Assembly: GCF_002895005.1 (NCBI RefSeq)
Contig: NZ_POWF01000009.1
Coordinates: forward strand, 60,963-124,962
DNA length: 64,000 nucleotides
Source of the DNA: Hanstruepera neustonica
GTDB lineage: Bacteria; Bacteroidota; Bacteroidia; Flavobacteriales; Flavobacteriaceae
Reading direction: 5' to 3'
In this document: positions 11,201 to 19,131 of the stretch, in pieces
Position numbering within the stretch: position 1 is the stretch's first letter
How the letters are laid out: every line of letters starts with the position of its first letter
Notes under the pieces: model-generated
Databases searched by the model: none
What the model saw: only the letters and a program-made list of their open reading frames with translations
What the model was told of the DNA's origin: nothing
Program-made: the position numbers and the translations under genes

Positions 11201-13503
11201 GTATCAACATCAATCTGTCTGATATACACTGTATAGGTACCTGGTGTATTCACTGTAAACACATTGCTAGCTTGAAAATTAGTACCATCAATACTGTACT
11301 CATAGCCATTTGGAACATTGTGTACTGTAATCGAACCTGGCGTTGTGCATATAATATCGGTTGCGGTTACTGTTGGATTTAGAATATTTTGATAAACATT
11401 AAAATAGAATTGGGCAAAACAACCACCTTCAAAGTTTATGGTAATTCTAAATTGACCTGCAGTATTAGCAGTATAATTTGGTCCAGTAGCTACTTGATTC
11501 CAGGTACAACTACTGTTTTCATTTGCACAGTCAGGGTCTGAAACTGGGGTACAGCTCGTTTCATCTAATTGTTCCCATATAATGGAAGATGCACCTGCAA
11601 TATTTGTTTCAATTTCTCTAATATCATTAGCACCACATAAAAAGATATTTGGTAGCGGTTTACCGTCGTTTGGACAGGTAACTACTTCATCAGCATAAGG
11701 AATGACTGGATTAGTCAAACTGCTGGCACCAAATACTGAAACATTATATTGTTGAACTATGGATTGACATGGTGCAATAGCATTATTAAAAGAATAATAG
11801 GTACCTGTTGATGTTACAGTAATAGTTTGACCTGTCCCTATTTCTGGGTTTCCATTAGGGTTTGTTGACCAACTATAGGAGTCATAACCATCAGCAGCTG
11901 TTAGTACAACACTATCACCACAAAGCGAAATATCCTGAACAAAATCACAATCCAAATTCACTAAAAAGTTTGTAGCCTGTGGTGTAATTAAACAACCAGT
12001 ATTACTACTGTAACTAGGATCATCCGTGACATAAAAATTTGGATTGTAGAATCCGTAATAAGAAGCGAAAGCTTGGTTGTTAACAATGTTGGAGCAGGAG
12101 TCAGCCAATTCATTACAGGTTTCAACTGTTTGTGCTTCGATTCTAATTTCATACACAGGATCGTTTTCCTCAACTAAATAGTCTGCAATATCAAATATAA
12201 TCTCTCTGGTTATTGGGTCGTAACTGGCCACGGTAACACCAGGAGGTAACACCAAATCAGTTGGGTAATTGAATATAATATTGATTGGTAAAATATCACG
12301 AATTTGAAAATTGGTAGCATGGTCATTACCCACATTTTGAAAACCTATAATATAATTTAGAGGTTGTCCAAGACCAATAGTTTGTCCGCCGATATTGTTC
12401 CCAGCGTCATCTTCAACAATTTTAGTAAGCACGATGTTAGGTTCTATAATTTCAACAGCAAAGGCAAAGAAATATTGAAAATAAACATCCTGATCACTTA
12501 CCAAACTAAAGGTAGCGGAAGTAGCATCATTGGCGATTAAAGAGTTTCCAGGGTTGGGTACAACCATAACGCCTGTATCAAAACCCAAAGTGTTGGTACT
12601 GTTGGGAACCCTATTTGTCACAGGTGTCGCATCCAATCGCGTTACCGAGCTATTAAAAAAGTTGTTTGCAGGTCTATCGGCAGCTGACATGGGCACACCG
12701 TTTAACTCCAAACGGTCATTTTGAATAGGTTTGTCACCTTCTAAAGCTGCAAATGCCAAGTTAGCTCTAACGGGAGCAGGAGCAGGAACGGTTCTAAAAC
12801 CTGAAATAGGAATATCAACATTTACTGAACTACTAATCGCACTAAAACCATCAAAACTAGTAATTGACTTTCCTGGCATTGTTGGATCTTCGTAAACAAT
12901 GAATAATGACCAACCCGCTGAAAAACCTGTACCGTTATAAGGGTCAAAAGTTGCCGTTTCTCCTAAAGCACTGGATACATTTGCTACGGTATATGTTCCT
13001 AAATCGGCTCCAGAGCCAAAACTAGTAACAATGGATGTTACATCGGCATAACATGAATAAGGAAAGCTATTGCCCGTAGCTGATCCGTTGGCATCATATA
13101 TAATGGTTCCCGTTACATCATTATATCCACCACTTGGACCTTTAAACTTAACATTGGTTATGGGTTCGTTTCCATTAGTAACGGCTCCCCAATAAAGCCC
13201 AGCATAGATAATTTGATAACAGTTTGGATTTGGAATTTCCAAATCGGCACTGGATGAACTAAATGTAGATGCATCACCATCAATGTCTATATATTGCATA
13301 TCGACATTATGGTTATACGTATTATTATCATTAAAAGCGTTGTTGTCAGGCCCCAGAATATTGTTCCCGATTAAAACAATATCACCTCGTAAATCTTGAT
13401 TGAATCGAGGTGTGAAGGGCACATAGTTTTGAGCATAAGATGTTATGCCTATAAAAACTAACAGAACTAGTAGGGCGTTTTTTGAAAATGTAGGTCTTTT
13501 CAT
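5299..13503 (-). CDS. sprB: SprB-like gliding-motility adhesin with T9SS type B sorting domain
   Basis: A 2734-residue secreted protein. Residues 1-25 are a signal peptide (MKRPTFSKNALLVLLVFIGI...). The first about 350 residues (RGDIVLIGNNILGP, YAGLYWGAV) resemble the N-terminus of SprB-type proteins. A DUF11-like segment follows (LTKIVEDDAGNNIGG, YIIGFQNVGN), then more than 20 SprB repeats of about 70-90 residues with G.PPYTYSIDG and GTYTITVTDA.GC signatures. The last about 86 residues (from IPNYFTPNGDGVTDEW to FTLYR) are a CHU_C / type B sorting domain. SprB is the mobile surface adhesin that the gliding motor propels along the cell. This copy is much shorter than the F. johnsoniae one (about 6500 aa), so length and perhaps surface specificity differ. 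Orthology is inferred from the sprC-D-B-F gene order. Confidence 0.85.
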   Translation of the reverse strand: MKRPTFSKNALLVLLVFIGITSYAQNYVPFTPRFNQDLRGDIVLIGNNILGPDNNAFNDNNTYNHNVDMQYIDIDGDASTFSSSSADLEIPNPNCYQIIYAGLYWGAVTNGNEPITNVKFKGPSGGYNDVTGTIIYDANGSATGNSFPYSCYADVTSIVTSFGSGADLGTYTVANVSSALGETATFDPYNGTGFSAGWSLFIVYEDPTMPGKSITSFDGFSAISSSVNVDIPISGFRTVPAPAPVRANLAFAALEGDKPIQNDRLELNGVPMSAADRPANNFFNSSVTRLDATPVTNRVPNSTNTLGFDTGVMVVPNPGNSLIANDATSATFSLVSDQDVYFQYFFAFAVEIIEPNIVLTKIVEDDAGNNIGGQTIGLGQPLNYIIGFQNVGNDHATNFQIRDILPINIIFNYPTDLVLPPGVTVASYDPITREIIFDIADYLVEENDPVYEIRIEAQTVETCNELADSCSNIVNNQAFASYYGFYNPNFYVTDDPSYSSNTGCLITPQATNFLVNLDCDFVQDISLCGDSVVLTAADGYDSYSWSTNPNGNPEIGTGQTITVTSTGTYYSFNNAIAPCQSIVQQYNVSVFGASSLTNPVIPYADEVVTCPNDGKPLPNIFLCGANDIREIETNIAGASSIIWEQLDETSCTPVSDPDCANENSSCTWNQVATGPNYTANTAGQFRITINFEGGCFAQFYFNVYQNILNPTVTATDIICTTPGSITVHNVPNGYEYSIDGTNFQASNVFTVNTPGTYTVYIRQIDVDTNPCIFTVPDVQIRARDFTVSNIVTQPLCHGDLGSIHLAANDVDPQYFFAIYDGGTLVNSVGPITENSYTFANLNPGVYTAVVETEDGCTHTEDIEIIEPPLLTVTAAITIPLTCTDGEITVYPEGGTPPYFYFINGSSDFQTVPEIVVTAPGTFDITVVDSNNCSASTTIEVEDILAPEYTVSVNDLDCSGDSNGSINFNVTNANGNSLEFSIDGGATFTNSSSFTNLPEGSYDLVVQYSFGGSICNSDPQTVVISSPEPIDGTAILTAAYTCTSNGTITVTGITGGTPPYTYSIDGVNFQVSDTFTGLTNGTYTITVQDASDCTFITNDITIDPLNPPTDLTFEHTPLTCPANTTTVTITSTTGGVGVLQYQIIAPASAATPYQVSNSFTGLAPGTYTFQVIDENDCTYSETYTIDPLPVPTVATVLTEDLDCTADPDAMITGTITGPAPYSYAVSINGGAYTNLGATGATFTYSTTTPGTYQFEVTDANGCTAESMVHTINPIVPPAISLITQTQPVLCNGDTNGTIDITIDTTVGTPPFTINVYNDTTGTDYGTQTSGLPAGTYTITVTDAKSCTGTDTINITEPDPIVVNYHTVDITCTGGGLSQGSIIIDGVTGGTAPYNYFVTGTNGYSNSELNSTGTTSVSFDVVDFGLYQINVVDANGCSVLNQDVLVASPPSDLEINVSSTVDCATGGTAVVSIGSTLSSSGPFFFSIYQGAISVYPNPPGSWIPEDAPGSESATFTGLTPGVTYTFIVYDASTNCSYYEPATTPIPSDSTLTLSAISSNNITCTGSADGNVSFTVNSSYGVATNISYEIFDSSTLGTTGITGSNTVPAGGSYTVTDLGPLPFGNYYVLITETSGPNAGCGVVTAPFNITESAIPLSLTVSVDQNANCNANSGIISAVGHDGTAPYQYQITTTATAPAANDASWASASTFNMDAGNYYVHVLDAYGCVETSPVIVLPMDPAPVIAASLNDQCTTTEGNFEIDVALTTAGIPPYSFSINGGAFQTQTAPFTISNLYSGTHTIEVNDANGCGNLVSVTIEAPLNLSPSVTAQPTCNDDDGEITVTATGGSGAFTYSISPNPASITLAGNVFTGVPSGLYTITVTDTVTSCTEEVQVSLTAAVPPTMSLTPTAITCFGGNDGSFELLVNGYSGTYNYEVFDSLGTSVTGIVNGNTSTNPITVSGMSAGSYTVELTETQIPFCSTTANVIISSPTEALMVSATETSNVTCDNINGTITAIATGGWGNYEYELTGAATVAYSPNNTFTGLSAGTYTINVRDISGCVASTSIVLVEPTPISATFTPSTTMLSCFGDQNASITITNVTGGQGSNYSYTLNTILPTPSTSGPQTSNVFTNLGAGTYNVIITDGYNCETTSLDIVIDQPTPVEADLVTATTQTCLNEATLTLSATGGTGPYTYSNNSNFTTVLGSFATSTTFPVSPGTYAYYVMDANGCIAYVSNEITIDVLPSLVINLDSTNPTINCAGDNTGSILATAQGGLGNYIYTLQDTAGNTIPATQNSPGVFTELVAGTYVVSVESGDCITATAPITITEPTETLEATFTVSDVTCTGSEDGILEISASGGTGTIMYAISPQLNQFFETNIFENLAPGDYNVIVQDELGCYVTFDFTISEPVPVIISIVADSMFPEVCEGDMDGEFSIEISGGTAPYSVSLDSYDGPYTTGPVTQTQFDFTNLGGGDHTVFVRDSQGCESEWNITFPEAVAINPTVVIEYNCVNNAQSNTVTVLVDESITNLDDLDYSLNGGPYQASNVFIDVPAGTNHFIDVRHTNGCVQTTEFFDIDAFDPLTLVLTETELNTFTANASGGTGDYQFTLNGEDYGSTNTFVITESGEYVVVVTDSSGCSAMATIFMEFIDICIPNYFTPNGDGVTDEWAPGCTTNYPNLTFSIFDRYGRKIATLNVGEKWDGRYNDKELPTGDYWYVVNLNSSNSDRDFVGNFTLYR

Positions 13504-13575
13504 GATATTTGGGTTTTATGTTCCTATATTGAATTTGGGGCATTTCAATATAGGATTGGGCATTAGCTATATAAT

Positions 13576-15957
13576 TTAATTTTCAATTTTCACTATCGAT
13601 ATTTTGTCATTATACGGTTGACTTCCTTTTGATTGTTGCGCTTGATTGGCTTGATCAATACTATCAAATTTTTCATGGTATATATAATATTTACTGGTAT
13701 TGACATCATAGAAAAAGTTAATGTTCTTTTGACCTGAAGCAACAGCTTTTCTCAAAAATTCATCTCTTTTTTCCGTATCATTATGTACAGCAAGAATCAT
13801 ATAGAATCCGTTTTCAACATTTTGAACATTTTTCAAAATTTCGATATTACCACTTCGGTTTTCACCAAAATCAAAGTCATCTTTCGTTAGAGGTGTGTCA
13901 CTCAATGGCGTATTCTCTCTGATATACTTTAATGTTGACTTATCTTGAGCCAATCTATCTTCTTCATTTTTATAGGCAGCACGCTTAATTCGTCGTTTAC
14001 GCTCATAATCTGTAGCAATCTTGATTTCAACTAATTTGGCTTCTAAATCAGACTTTGTCTTCAGAGCAACCGCTTGTTCAGACTTTAACTCTTTAATAGT
14101 TTTTCTATAGAACAGATTCACTTCATCCATTTCTATCGTATCTATTTGCTGACGTTGTTCATAAAGCTCTTCCAGTTCTTTGATTTTCGCACTTCGTTCA
14201 CTGATAGCAGTTTCCAAATCTGTTTTGATAGCTTCAAGCTTTCTATTTTCTTCTGAAAGACTTTTGAATGGTTTAGGCTCCATATAAATACCTTGTTCAC
14301 TCAAATCGTTTTCTTCTTTTAAGTCTTTCAAGTCTTGGTTCTTACTATCCACTACATCTTTTAGTCTCGCTAATAAATCAGTTTGTGTTTTCTTTGAATC
14401 TTCTGTCGATTGTGCTAATTCGTTCATGGATATACCAAGTACATCCGTTGCATTTGGAAGTGCATCTTCATTTTCTGCCAATCTAGCCTGTTCTTCAGCT
14501 TCCTCTTGCGCTTTAGTTTCTGCAGCTAATCTAGCTTGTTCTTCAGCTTCCTGTTGTGCTTTGGCTTCAGCAGCCAATCTAGCTTGTTCTTCAGCTTCTT
14601 GTTGTGCTTTAGCTTCAGCAGCTATTCTCGCTTGCTCTTGAGCTTCCTGTTGTGCTTTGGCTTCAGCAGCCAATCTGGCCTGTTCTTGAGCTTCTTGTTG
14701 TGCTTTAGCTTCAGCAGCTATTCTCGCTTGCTCTTGAGCTTCCTGTTGTGCTTTGGCTTCAGCAGCCAATCTGGCCTGTTCTTGAGCTTCCTGTTGCGCT
14801 TTGGCTTCAGCAGCTAATCTAGCCTGTTCTTCGGCTTCCTGTTGTGCTTTGGCTTCAGCAGCTAATCTAGCTCGCTCTTGAGCTTCCTGTTGCGCTTTGG
14901 ATTCAGCCGCTAATCTTGCTTGTTCTTTTGCCTGCTCTGAAGCTCTTCTATTGGCTTCAGCTTCTGTATTGGTTGGTTTTGCTGTATTTTTCTTCTTTGT
15001 AGGTGCAATTAAAGCACTAACATCATCCTCACGGCTGTAATCGTAGCGTTCTCTATTATTGAACTTATAAGCCAAGGTTAGCTCATGGGCACTACCAAAA
15101 TTTGATAAATCACCCATAGCTTTTTCATAATTATATTCAATAGAAATATTTTTTGTGATATTCAATCCAATACCGCCATGAACCCCATATAAGGTATTGT
15201 AACCAGCTTGAGCCCAAATTCCTAAAGGAATTGTTAGCATGGCTGTTCCGGAGAAAACGGTATTGTCATCTTTGAACTGTGCTATAACTCTTCCTGTAAA
15301 TTTACTTTCGTCAAAAAAGCTATTGCTGTACATATAGCCTGTGTACATAAAATGAGCTTGAATGCTTTGTTCCGGATCTTCTTTAAAAAGTTCTGAAGTA
15401 CTAAAATTATATAAAATGGCATTTTGAACTGAAACACCAAAATCCAAAAACGCTGTACCGTAATTGATACCTGGGCTAACACTCAATAAAAAATTGGATG
15501 GCATATTATTCAATGAAGGGTCAGCTTCATTGGTTACTATTCGACCATTATTAATACCACTAGAGTAGGCACCAACATTAATTCCAAAGGTTAGATTGCT
15601 ATCTGTGTTTAATTGCGCGTTGTAGGCAAAGTTTAGTATTCCACCAAAAGTGGTTAGAACACCATAGTTTTGTTGAAACAGGCTAATACCGGCTCCAATA
15701 TTTTCTCTAAATCGTCCAGAGTAACCCGCGAAATAGGTGAGTGGCGCATCATCAAATTGCATCCATTCCCTCTTATTGGTAATGTTGATGTATTTATTTT
15801 GTTGTCTTACAAAACTAAACGTTGGATTAACAGCGAACTGATTGTAGGTTAAGGAGTTTCTTACGGGCAGGGCAAGTGAAACCACACCATCCTCATTTTG
15901 AGAATGTAATATCTGCGTGATGCAGAAAAATAATATGGTTAACACTATGGTTTTCAT
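13576..15957 (-). CDS. sprD: SprD-like protein: PorP/SprF-type barrel, long charged repeat, SPOR-like C-terminus
   Basis: 793 residues. A signal peptide (MKTIVLTILFFCITQILHSQ) leads into a PorP/SprF-like barrel of about 300 residues (LTYNQFAVNPTFSFV, EWMQFDDAPLTYFAGY). Residues about 345-494 are a near-perfect 16-residue repeat of the type ARLAAEAKAQQEAQEQ, predicted helical and TolA-like, and a second charged coiled coil spans about 510-690. The last about 80 residues (NGFYMILAVHND, YYIYHEKFDS) resemble a SPOR-type fold, which in other proteins binds peptidoglycan. It may therefore tie an outer-membrane barrel to the wall. In F. johnsoniae sprD mutants fail to spread on agar but still move SprB. 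The start is 1 nt after the sprC stop, implying translational coupling. Confidence 0.75.
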   Translation of the reverse strand: MKTIVLTILFFCITQILHSQNEDGVVSLALPVRNSLTYNQFAVNPTFSFVRQQNKYINITNKREWMQFDDAPLTYFAGYSGRFRENIGAGISLFQQNYGVLTTFGGILNFAYNAQLNTDSNLTFGINVGAYSSGINNGRIVTNEADPSLNNMPSNFLLSVSPGINYGTAFLDFGVSVQNAILYNFSTSELFKEDPEQSIQAHFMYTGYMYSNSFFDESKFTGRVIAQFKDDNTVFSGTAMLTIPLGIWAQAGYNTLYGVHGGIGLNITKNISIEYNYEKAMGDLSNFGSAHELTLAYKFNNRERYDYSREDDVSALIAPTKKKNTAKPTNTEAEANRRASEQAKEQARLAAESKAQQEAQERARLAAEAKAQQEAEEQARLAAEAKAQQEAQEQARLAAEAKAQQEAQEQARIAAEAKAQQEAQEQARLAAEAKAQQEAQEQARIAAEAKAQQEAEEQARLAAEAKAQQEAEEQARLAAETKAQEEAEEQARLAENEDALPNATDVLGISMNELAQSTEDSKKTQTDLLARLKDVVDSKNQDLKDLKEENDLSEQGIYMEPKPFKSLSEENRKLEAIKTDLETAISERSAKIKELEELYEQRQQIDTIEMDEVNLFYRKTIKELKSEQAVALKTKSDLEAKLVEIKIATDYERKRRIKRAAYKNEEDRLAQDKSTLKYIRENTPLSDTPLTKDDFDFGENRSGNIEILKNVQNVENGFYMILAVHNDTEKRDEFLRKAVASGQKNINFFYDVNTSKYYIYHEKFDSIDQANQAQQSKGSQPYNDKISIVKIEN
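14476..14925 (-). repeat. 48-bp coding minisatellite in the SprD-like gene, with 96-bp superstructure
   Basis: About nine copies of a 48-bp unit encode the 16-residue repeat ARLAAEAKAQQEAQEQ. In the middle ARLAA and ARIAA alternate, and a gctattctcg marker recurs at 14621 and 14717, exactly 96 bp apart, so a two-unit block was duplicated. The array stays in frame. Slipped-strand changes would alter the length of the helical spacer by multiples of 16 residues without breaking the gene. Confidence 0.85.
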
Positions 15958-15958
15958 G

Positions 15959-17422
15959 TTATTTGATGACCGTTATAGATCCTTTTTTTGTTTTGTTATC
16001 AGCTGTTGTTATGATGTAATAAAATACTTGGTTGATATTGGTTAAATTCAGTTGGTTTTCAGGCCAATTGTTTAAATAGTTGTTAGTTTTTAAAACGACT
16101 TTCCCTTGGCTCGTCATTATCGTTACATCGGTGTTTGTTCCACTGACATACTGAGGCGGAATAACCCAAGTGTCATTGATATTATCGCCATTAGGACTAA
16201 TCATGTTAGGTATTTTATCAACCTCTGGGAACGGATCAATTGGTTCATTGATAGAAAAATTAAATTCTCTTGTTCCTTCACATCCAGTGTTTTCAGTTAC
16301 GACTACCAGATAATCACCATATTGATTGGCTTCGTAAGTATCACCAGTTGCACTGGAAATCAAAGCACCATTTAAAAACCATTGATAATCCGGATTCGCT
16401 GCCGTTGAACTGATAATTACTGTTAAGGTTTCATCGGTTTCAATGGTATTTTCTTCCTCAACATTAATGGAAGCATCAAATAATTCGCTTAATAGATCAA
16501 TAGAACCAGAAGCCGAACACGCTCCTAAATCAACCTGAACAGAATAAGATCCAGATTCATCCGTTTGATACATTTGATTTGTGGCATTTGGAATCGCATT
16601 ACCATCTTTATACCATTGATAGCTTACACCACTAATAGTACTCAAGGTTGTCATACCTTGATCTGGACAGAATGGATTCCCAAGACTTGAGTTAATTGTG
16701 GCATTAGCTTGACCTGAAGTCACTTCGGTTATGGTCACACGGTTAGAAAATGAATTGGATGTACAAGTACCATAGTTGGTTTCCACAAAATAAGTGCCTT
16801 CTTCTGTAACTTCTAATGTTTCGCCTTCGGAAACAAAAACAGAAGTAGTTTGACTTGTTTCTTTAAACCAGTTAAACGTTAAAGACGGATAGTTTAAAGG
16901 AGAATCGTTATCACCAGTTCCAGGATTATCTATAGTTAACAAGTAGCTTCCACCTGAACAATACGCACCTGTAGAAACCAAATTGTTAATAGTAAAAGGG
17001 CTATCTTGAATTTTATAATAAGCTGCAAATGCTATGGATCGAGCACTGGTAGCAGCAGGAGCTGTACTTTTTATTCTGATTTTATAACCTTCTCCAGCAG
17101 TAGTTGTTGGTATTGAAAAATTTAAGGTAGCTGGAGATGTGGTTACCGAACCAGGATTTGAAGTAAATACAATGGTAGGGTTTGTAAAATCTCCTAATTC
17201 ATCAGACATTTCAATAATGAATTGATTGGATGCCTCTAAATTTGATTCTGGGGAAAACACAAAAGTTGCGTTATAATTGTTAAATGATGCGCTCGCACAA
17301 GCTTGACTAAAACCTAAATTTGGCGTACCAATAACAATTTGTCCATTTATCTTGGTTGAAATAAAAAAGATAAACAAACAAAAAGATAGGATACGATTTG
17401 TGTTAAGAGTAGTTTTAAGCAT
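15959..17422 (-). CDS. sprC: SprC-like secreted protein with T9SS type B sorting domain
   Basis: I place the start at the ATG at 17422 (487 aa), where MLKTTLNTNRILSFCLFIFFIS forms a proper signal peptide; the frame continues 14 codons upstream without such a feature. The body holds several Ig-like or PKD-like adhesion modules with repeated YQWYKDG / YQWFLNG and GSYSVQV / GDYLVVV signatures. The C-terminus (IPNMISPNGDNINDTWVIPP ... GSITVIK) is a CHU_C-type (type B) T9SS sorting domain. In F. johnsoniae SprC is required for spreading on agar but not for SprB secretion, and is suggested to help attachment. Position first before sprD, sprB and sprF supports the name; sequence orthology cannot be tested here. 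Confidence 0.7.
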   Translation of the reverse strand: MLKTTLNTNRILSFCLFIFFISTKINGQIVIGTPNLGFSQACASASFNNYNATFVFSPESNLEASNQFIIEMSDELGDFTNPTIVFTSNPGSVTTSPATLNFSIPTTTAGEGYKIRIKSTAPAATSARSIAFAAYYKIQDSPFTINNLVSTGAYCSGGSYLLTIDNPGTGDNDSPLNYPSLTFNWFKETSQTTSVFVSEGETLEVTEEGTYFVETNYGTCTSNSFSNRVTITEVTSGQANATINSSLGNPFCPDQGMTTLSTISGVSYQWYKDGNAIPNATNQMYQTDESGSYSVQVDLGACSASGSIDLLSELFDASINVEEENTIETDETLTVIISSTAANPDYQWFLNGALISSATGDTYEANQYGDYLVVVTENTGCEGTREFNFSINEPIDPFPEVDKIPNMISPNGDNINDTWVIPPQYVSGTNTDVTIMTSQGKVVLKTNNYLNNWPENQLNLTNINQVFYYIITTADNKTKKGSITVIK

Positions 17423-17506
17423 CAATATAACTGTTTGATTTTTTATTAATTCTTTAAAGCTCAAGAGGAGTATATGTCCAATATACTCCCGCTTAACTTT
17501 TATTAC

Positions 17507-18802
17507 CTAATCATTTGAAGCAATGATTTTGTTTATTCGTAGCCTGAAGTCTGGTTTTTTCGGATTCTTTAAATCGATGAATGTTTCATCGTCATCACCT
17601 TTAGAATATACATTTCTAAAGATGCTATTGCCGTACCAGTTCTCTAAGTCATCGTTGTTAGACTGTCCTTTAGTGAAAATATTACCGTTACAATTGTTGA
17701 AATACATTTCACGAAAGTTTAATCGTTCTAAATTTTTACTGTTGATATAAATTTTGTCGTCTAATATCACGGCAGGGTTAAATCCAGAAATAACCGTTTT
17801 GTTTAATGTAACATAGGTTTCTGGTGCAATATAGATAGCTTCTTTAACCAATCCGATGCTCATGTCATATTTTAGGTCCTCACTTACGTTAACAAGTGTC
17901 ATATTTTCAGCATCAACAAAAGTCCCTTTTTGAGTCAAATCTGTTTCATCTTTGTTCTCATAAGAAGCAATGTACATACATTTTGACCCATCAGAACTCG
18001 ATATATATGGTGAACGAATGGCTAAAGAATTCGTTATTTTACATTGAGCACCATGATTAAATTCGTAATCATTTCTGTTTGATCTATAGGATACCATTTT
18101 GTCCATTTTCAAATCACCACCAATCACATTGAATGAGTTGCCTTGGCAGTAACTCACCATGACATTTTCGATAACGGTTTTGTGCCCAACTCCAGCCAAA
18201 GTCAATCCATTGAAGTAACCATATTCTTTAGTTCTTTTTCCAGCATATTCTATGCGAACATATTTCAAAATTCCTGAATTGCTTTCTGGGCAATCACCAC
18301 CGTAACTGATGTTTTTGTATGACGATGGACGTAAACCATAGTCCAAAGCAGCTTCATTACCAAACTTGTTGGTTGGTGCATCGCCTAAAATAAAGATACC
18401 ACCCCAATCCCCTTGCTTTTTGACACCTCGGTTGGAAGTAAAGATGATAGGATCTGTTTCCAATCCTTCAGCAATAATTTTTGAACCATTGCTAATAGTT
18501 AAAGTGCCATTGGTTTTAAAGTCACCAATGATTACAGTACCTGGTTCAATGGTTAATGTGGTACTATCAGTAACAAAAACATTACCTAACAGTAAGTATG
18601 TATTTTTCTTAAGTAGTTTAGTGTCTTCGGAAATATTTCCACTTAATATTTGTGTTGGTTCTCCATAATCAACTTTATTGGGTTGGAATTCAGTCCATGA
18701 ATTTAACCAGTTGTTGTAACCAATGATTCCTTTTTCTTGCTGACCAAACACAGTATTGCATGTCAGCACAAACAAGCATAATAATAGTGTATAGTTTTTC
18801 AT
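17507..18802 (-). CDS. Secreted right-handed beta-helix-like protein at head of the spr operon
   Basis: The start at 18802 (431 aa) gives a clean signal peptide (MKNYTLLLCLFVLTCNTVFGQ); an in-frame ATG at 18838 lies only about 4 nt from the expected transcription start and is unlikely. The protein has repeated short beta-strand rungs typical of parallel beta-helix proteins: TTLTIEPGTVIIGDF, TLTISNGSKIIAEG, DPIIFTSNRG, WGGIFILGDAP. No catalytic motif of pectate lyases or other glycan enzymes is evident to me, and no obvious T9SS sorting domain ends it. It is the first gene after the operon promoter and 84 bp upstream of sprC, so a part in adhesion or gliding is an inference from position. The F. 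johnsoniae operon also contains extra genes around sprCDBF. Confidence 0.7.
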   Translation of the reverse strand: MKNYTLLLCLFVLTCNTVFGQQEKGIIGYNNWLNSWTEFQPNKVDYGEPTQILSGNISEDTKLLKKNTYLLLGNVFVTDSTTLTIEPGTVIIGDFKTNGTLTISNGSKIIAEGLETDPIIFTSNRGVKKQGDWGGIFILGDAPTNKFGNEAALDYGLRPSSYKNISYGGDCPESNSGILKYVRIEYAGKRTKEYGYFNGLTLAGVGHKTVIENVMVSYCQGNSFNVIGGDLKMDKMVSYRSNRNDYEFNHGAQCKITNSLAIRSPYISSSDGSKCMYIASYENKDETDLTQKGTFVDAENMTLVNVSEDLKYDMSIGLVKEAIYIAPETYVTLNKTVISGFNPAVILDDKIYINSKNLERLNFREMYFNNCNGNIFTKGQSNNDDLENWYGNSIFRNVYSKGDDDETFIDLKNPKKPDFRLRINKIIASND

Positions 18803-18848
18803 AATAAGTAGGTTTTGTTCAATTGTTGGGTTAATCATTTAATAGTGC

Positions 18849-18880
18849 CAAACATAACAAAAAACTCCTTGAAAGACAAA
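18849..18880 (-). promoter_or_regulatory. Promoter of the beta-helix-sprC-sprD-sprB-sprF operon
   Basis: On the minus strand TTTG (18880-18877) is followed after exactly 20 nt by TATGTTTG (18856-18849), a complete match to the Bacteroidota primary promoter (TTTG, 19-21 nt, TAnnTTTG). Transcription would begin near 18842, about 40 nt before the chosen ATG at 18802. No comparable promoter was noticed inside the cluster. Confidence 0.75.
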
Positions 18881-19062
18881 AAATATCGATAAAATGCATT
18901 TTTTGATTAAAAAATGTAAGAATAATACTTCAAAAAACCAAATTATTTAGAGGATAAGAGATTGTTGTACTAATTTAAATAGTATTCTGAACCAATTTCA
19001 TGATTGAATGTTTCGTTTTAAGAAACGTTTAAAGTGTATCAATAATGACTAGTTAGAAGCAT

Positions 19063-19097
19063 AAAAAAATCCCCGAATTTGGTTCAGGGATTTTTTT
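19063..19097 (-). terminator. Rho-independent terminator of the small secreted protein gene
   Basis: AAAAAATCCC pairs with GGGATTTTTT around an inner GAA/TTC stem and short loop, with T-tracts on either side. It lies 35 bp after the stop of the 150-residue gene and separates it from the spr operon promoter. Confidence 0.8.
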
Positions 19098-19131
19098 ATG
19101 TATTAACTAAACTAATTAGTTTTAGATAATT

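Noticed and set aside
5968..12724. Several open frames of 60-130 codons on the plus strand opposite the SprB-like gene
   Set aside because: They lie wholly inside a 2734-codon gene with clear domain structure, lack any recognisable motif and arise from its repeat composition.
14426..14817. Cys/Phe/Ser-rich open frames on the plus strand over the SprD-like repeat
   Set aside because: They are the reverse reading of the 48-bp minisatellite; low-complexity sequence keeps several frames open by chance.
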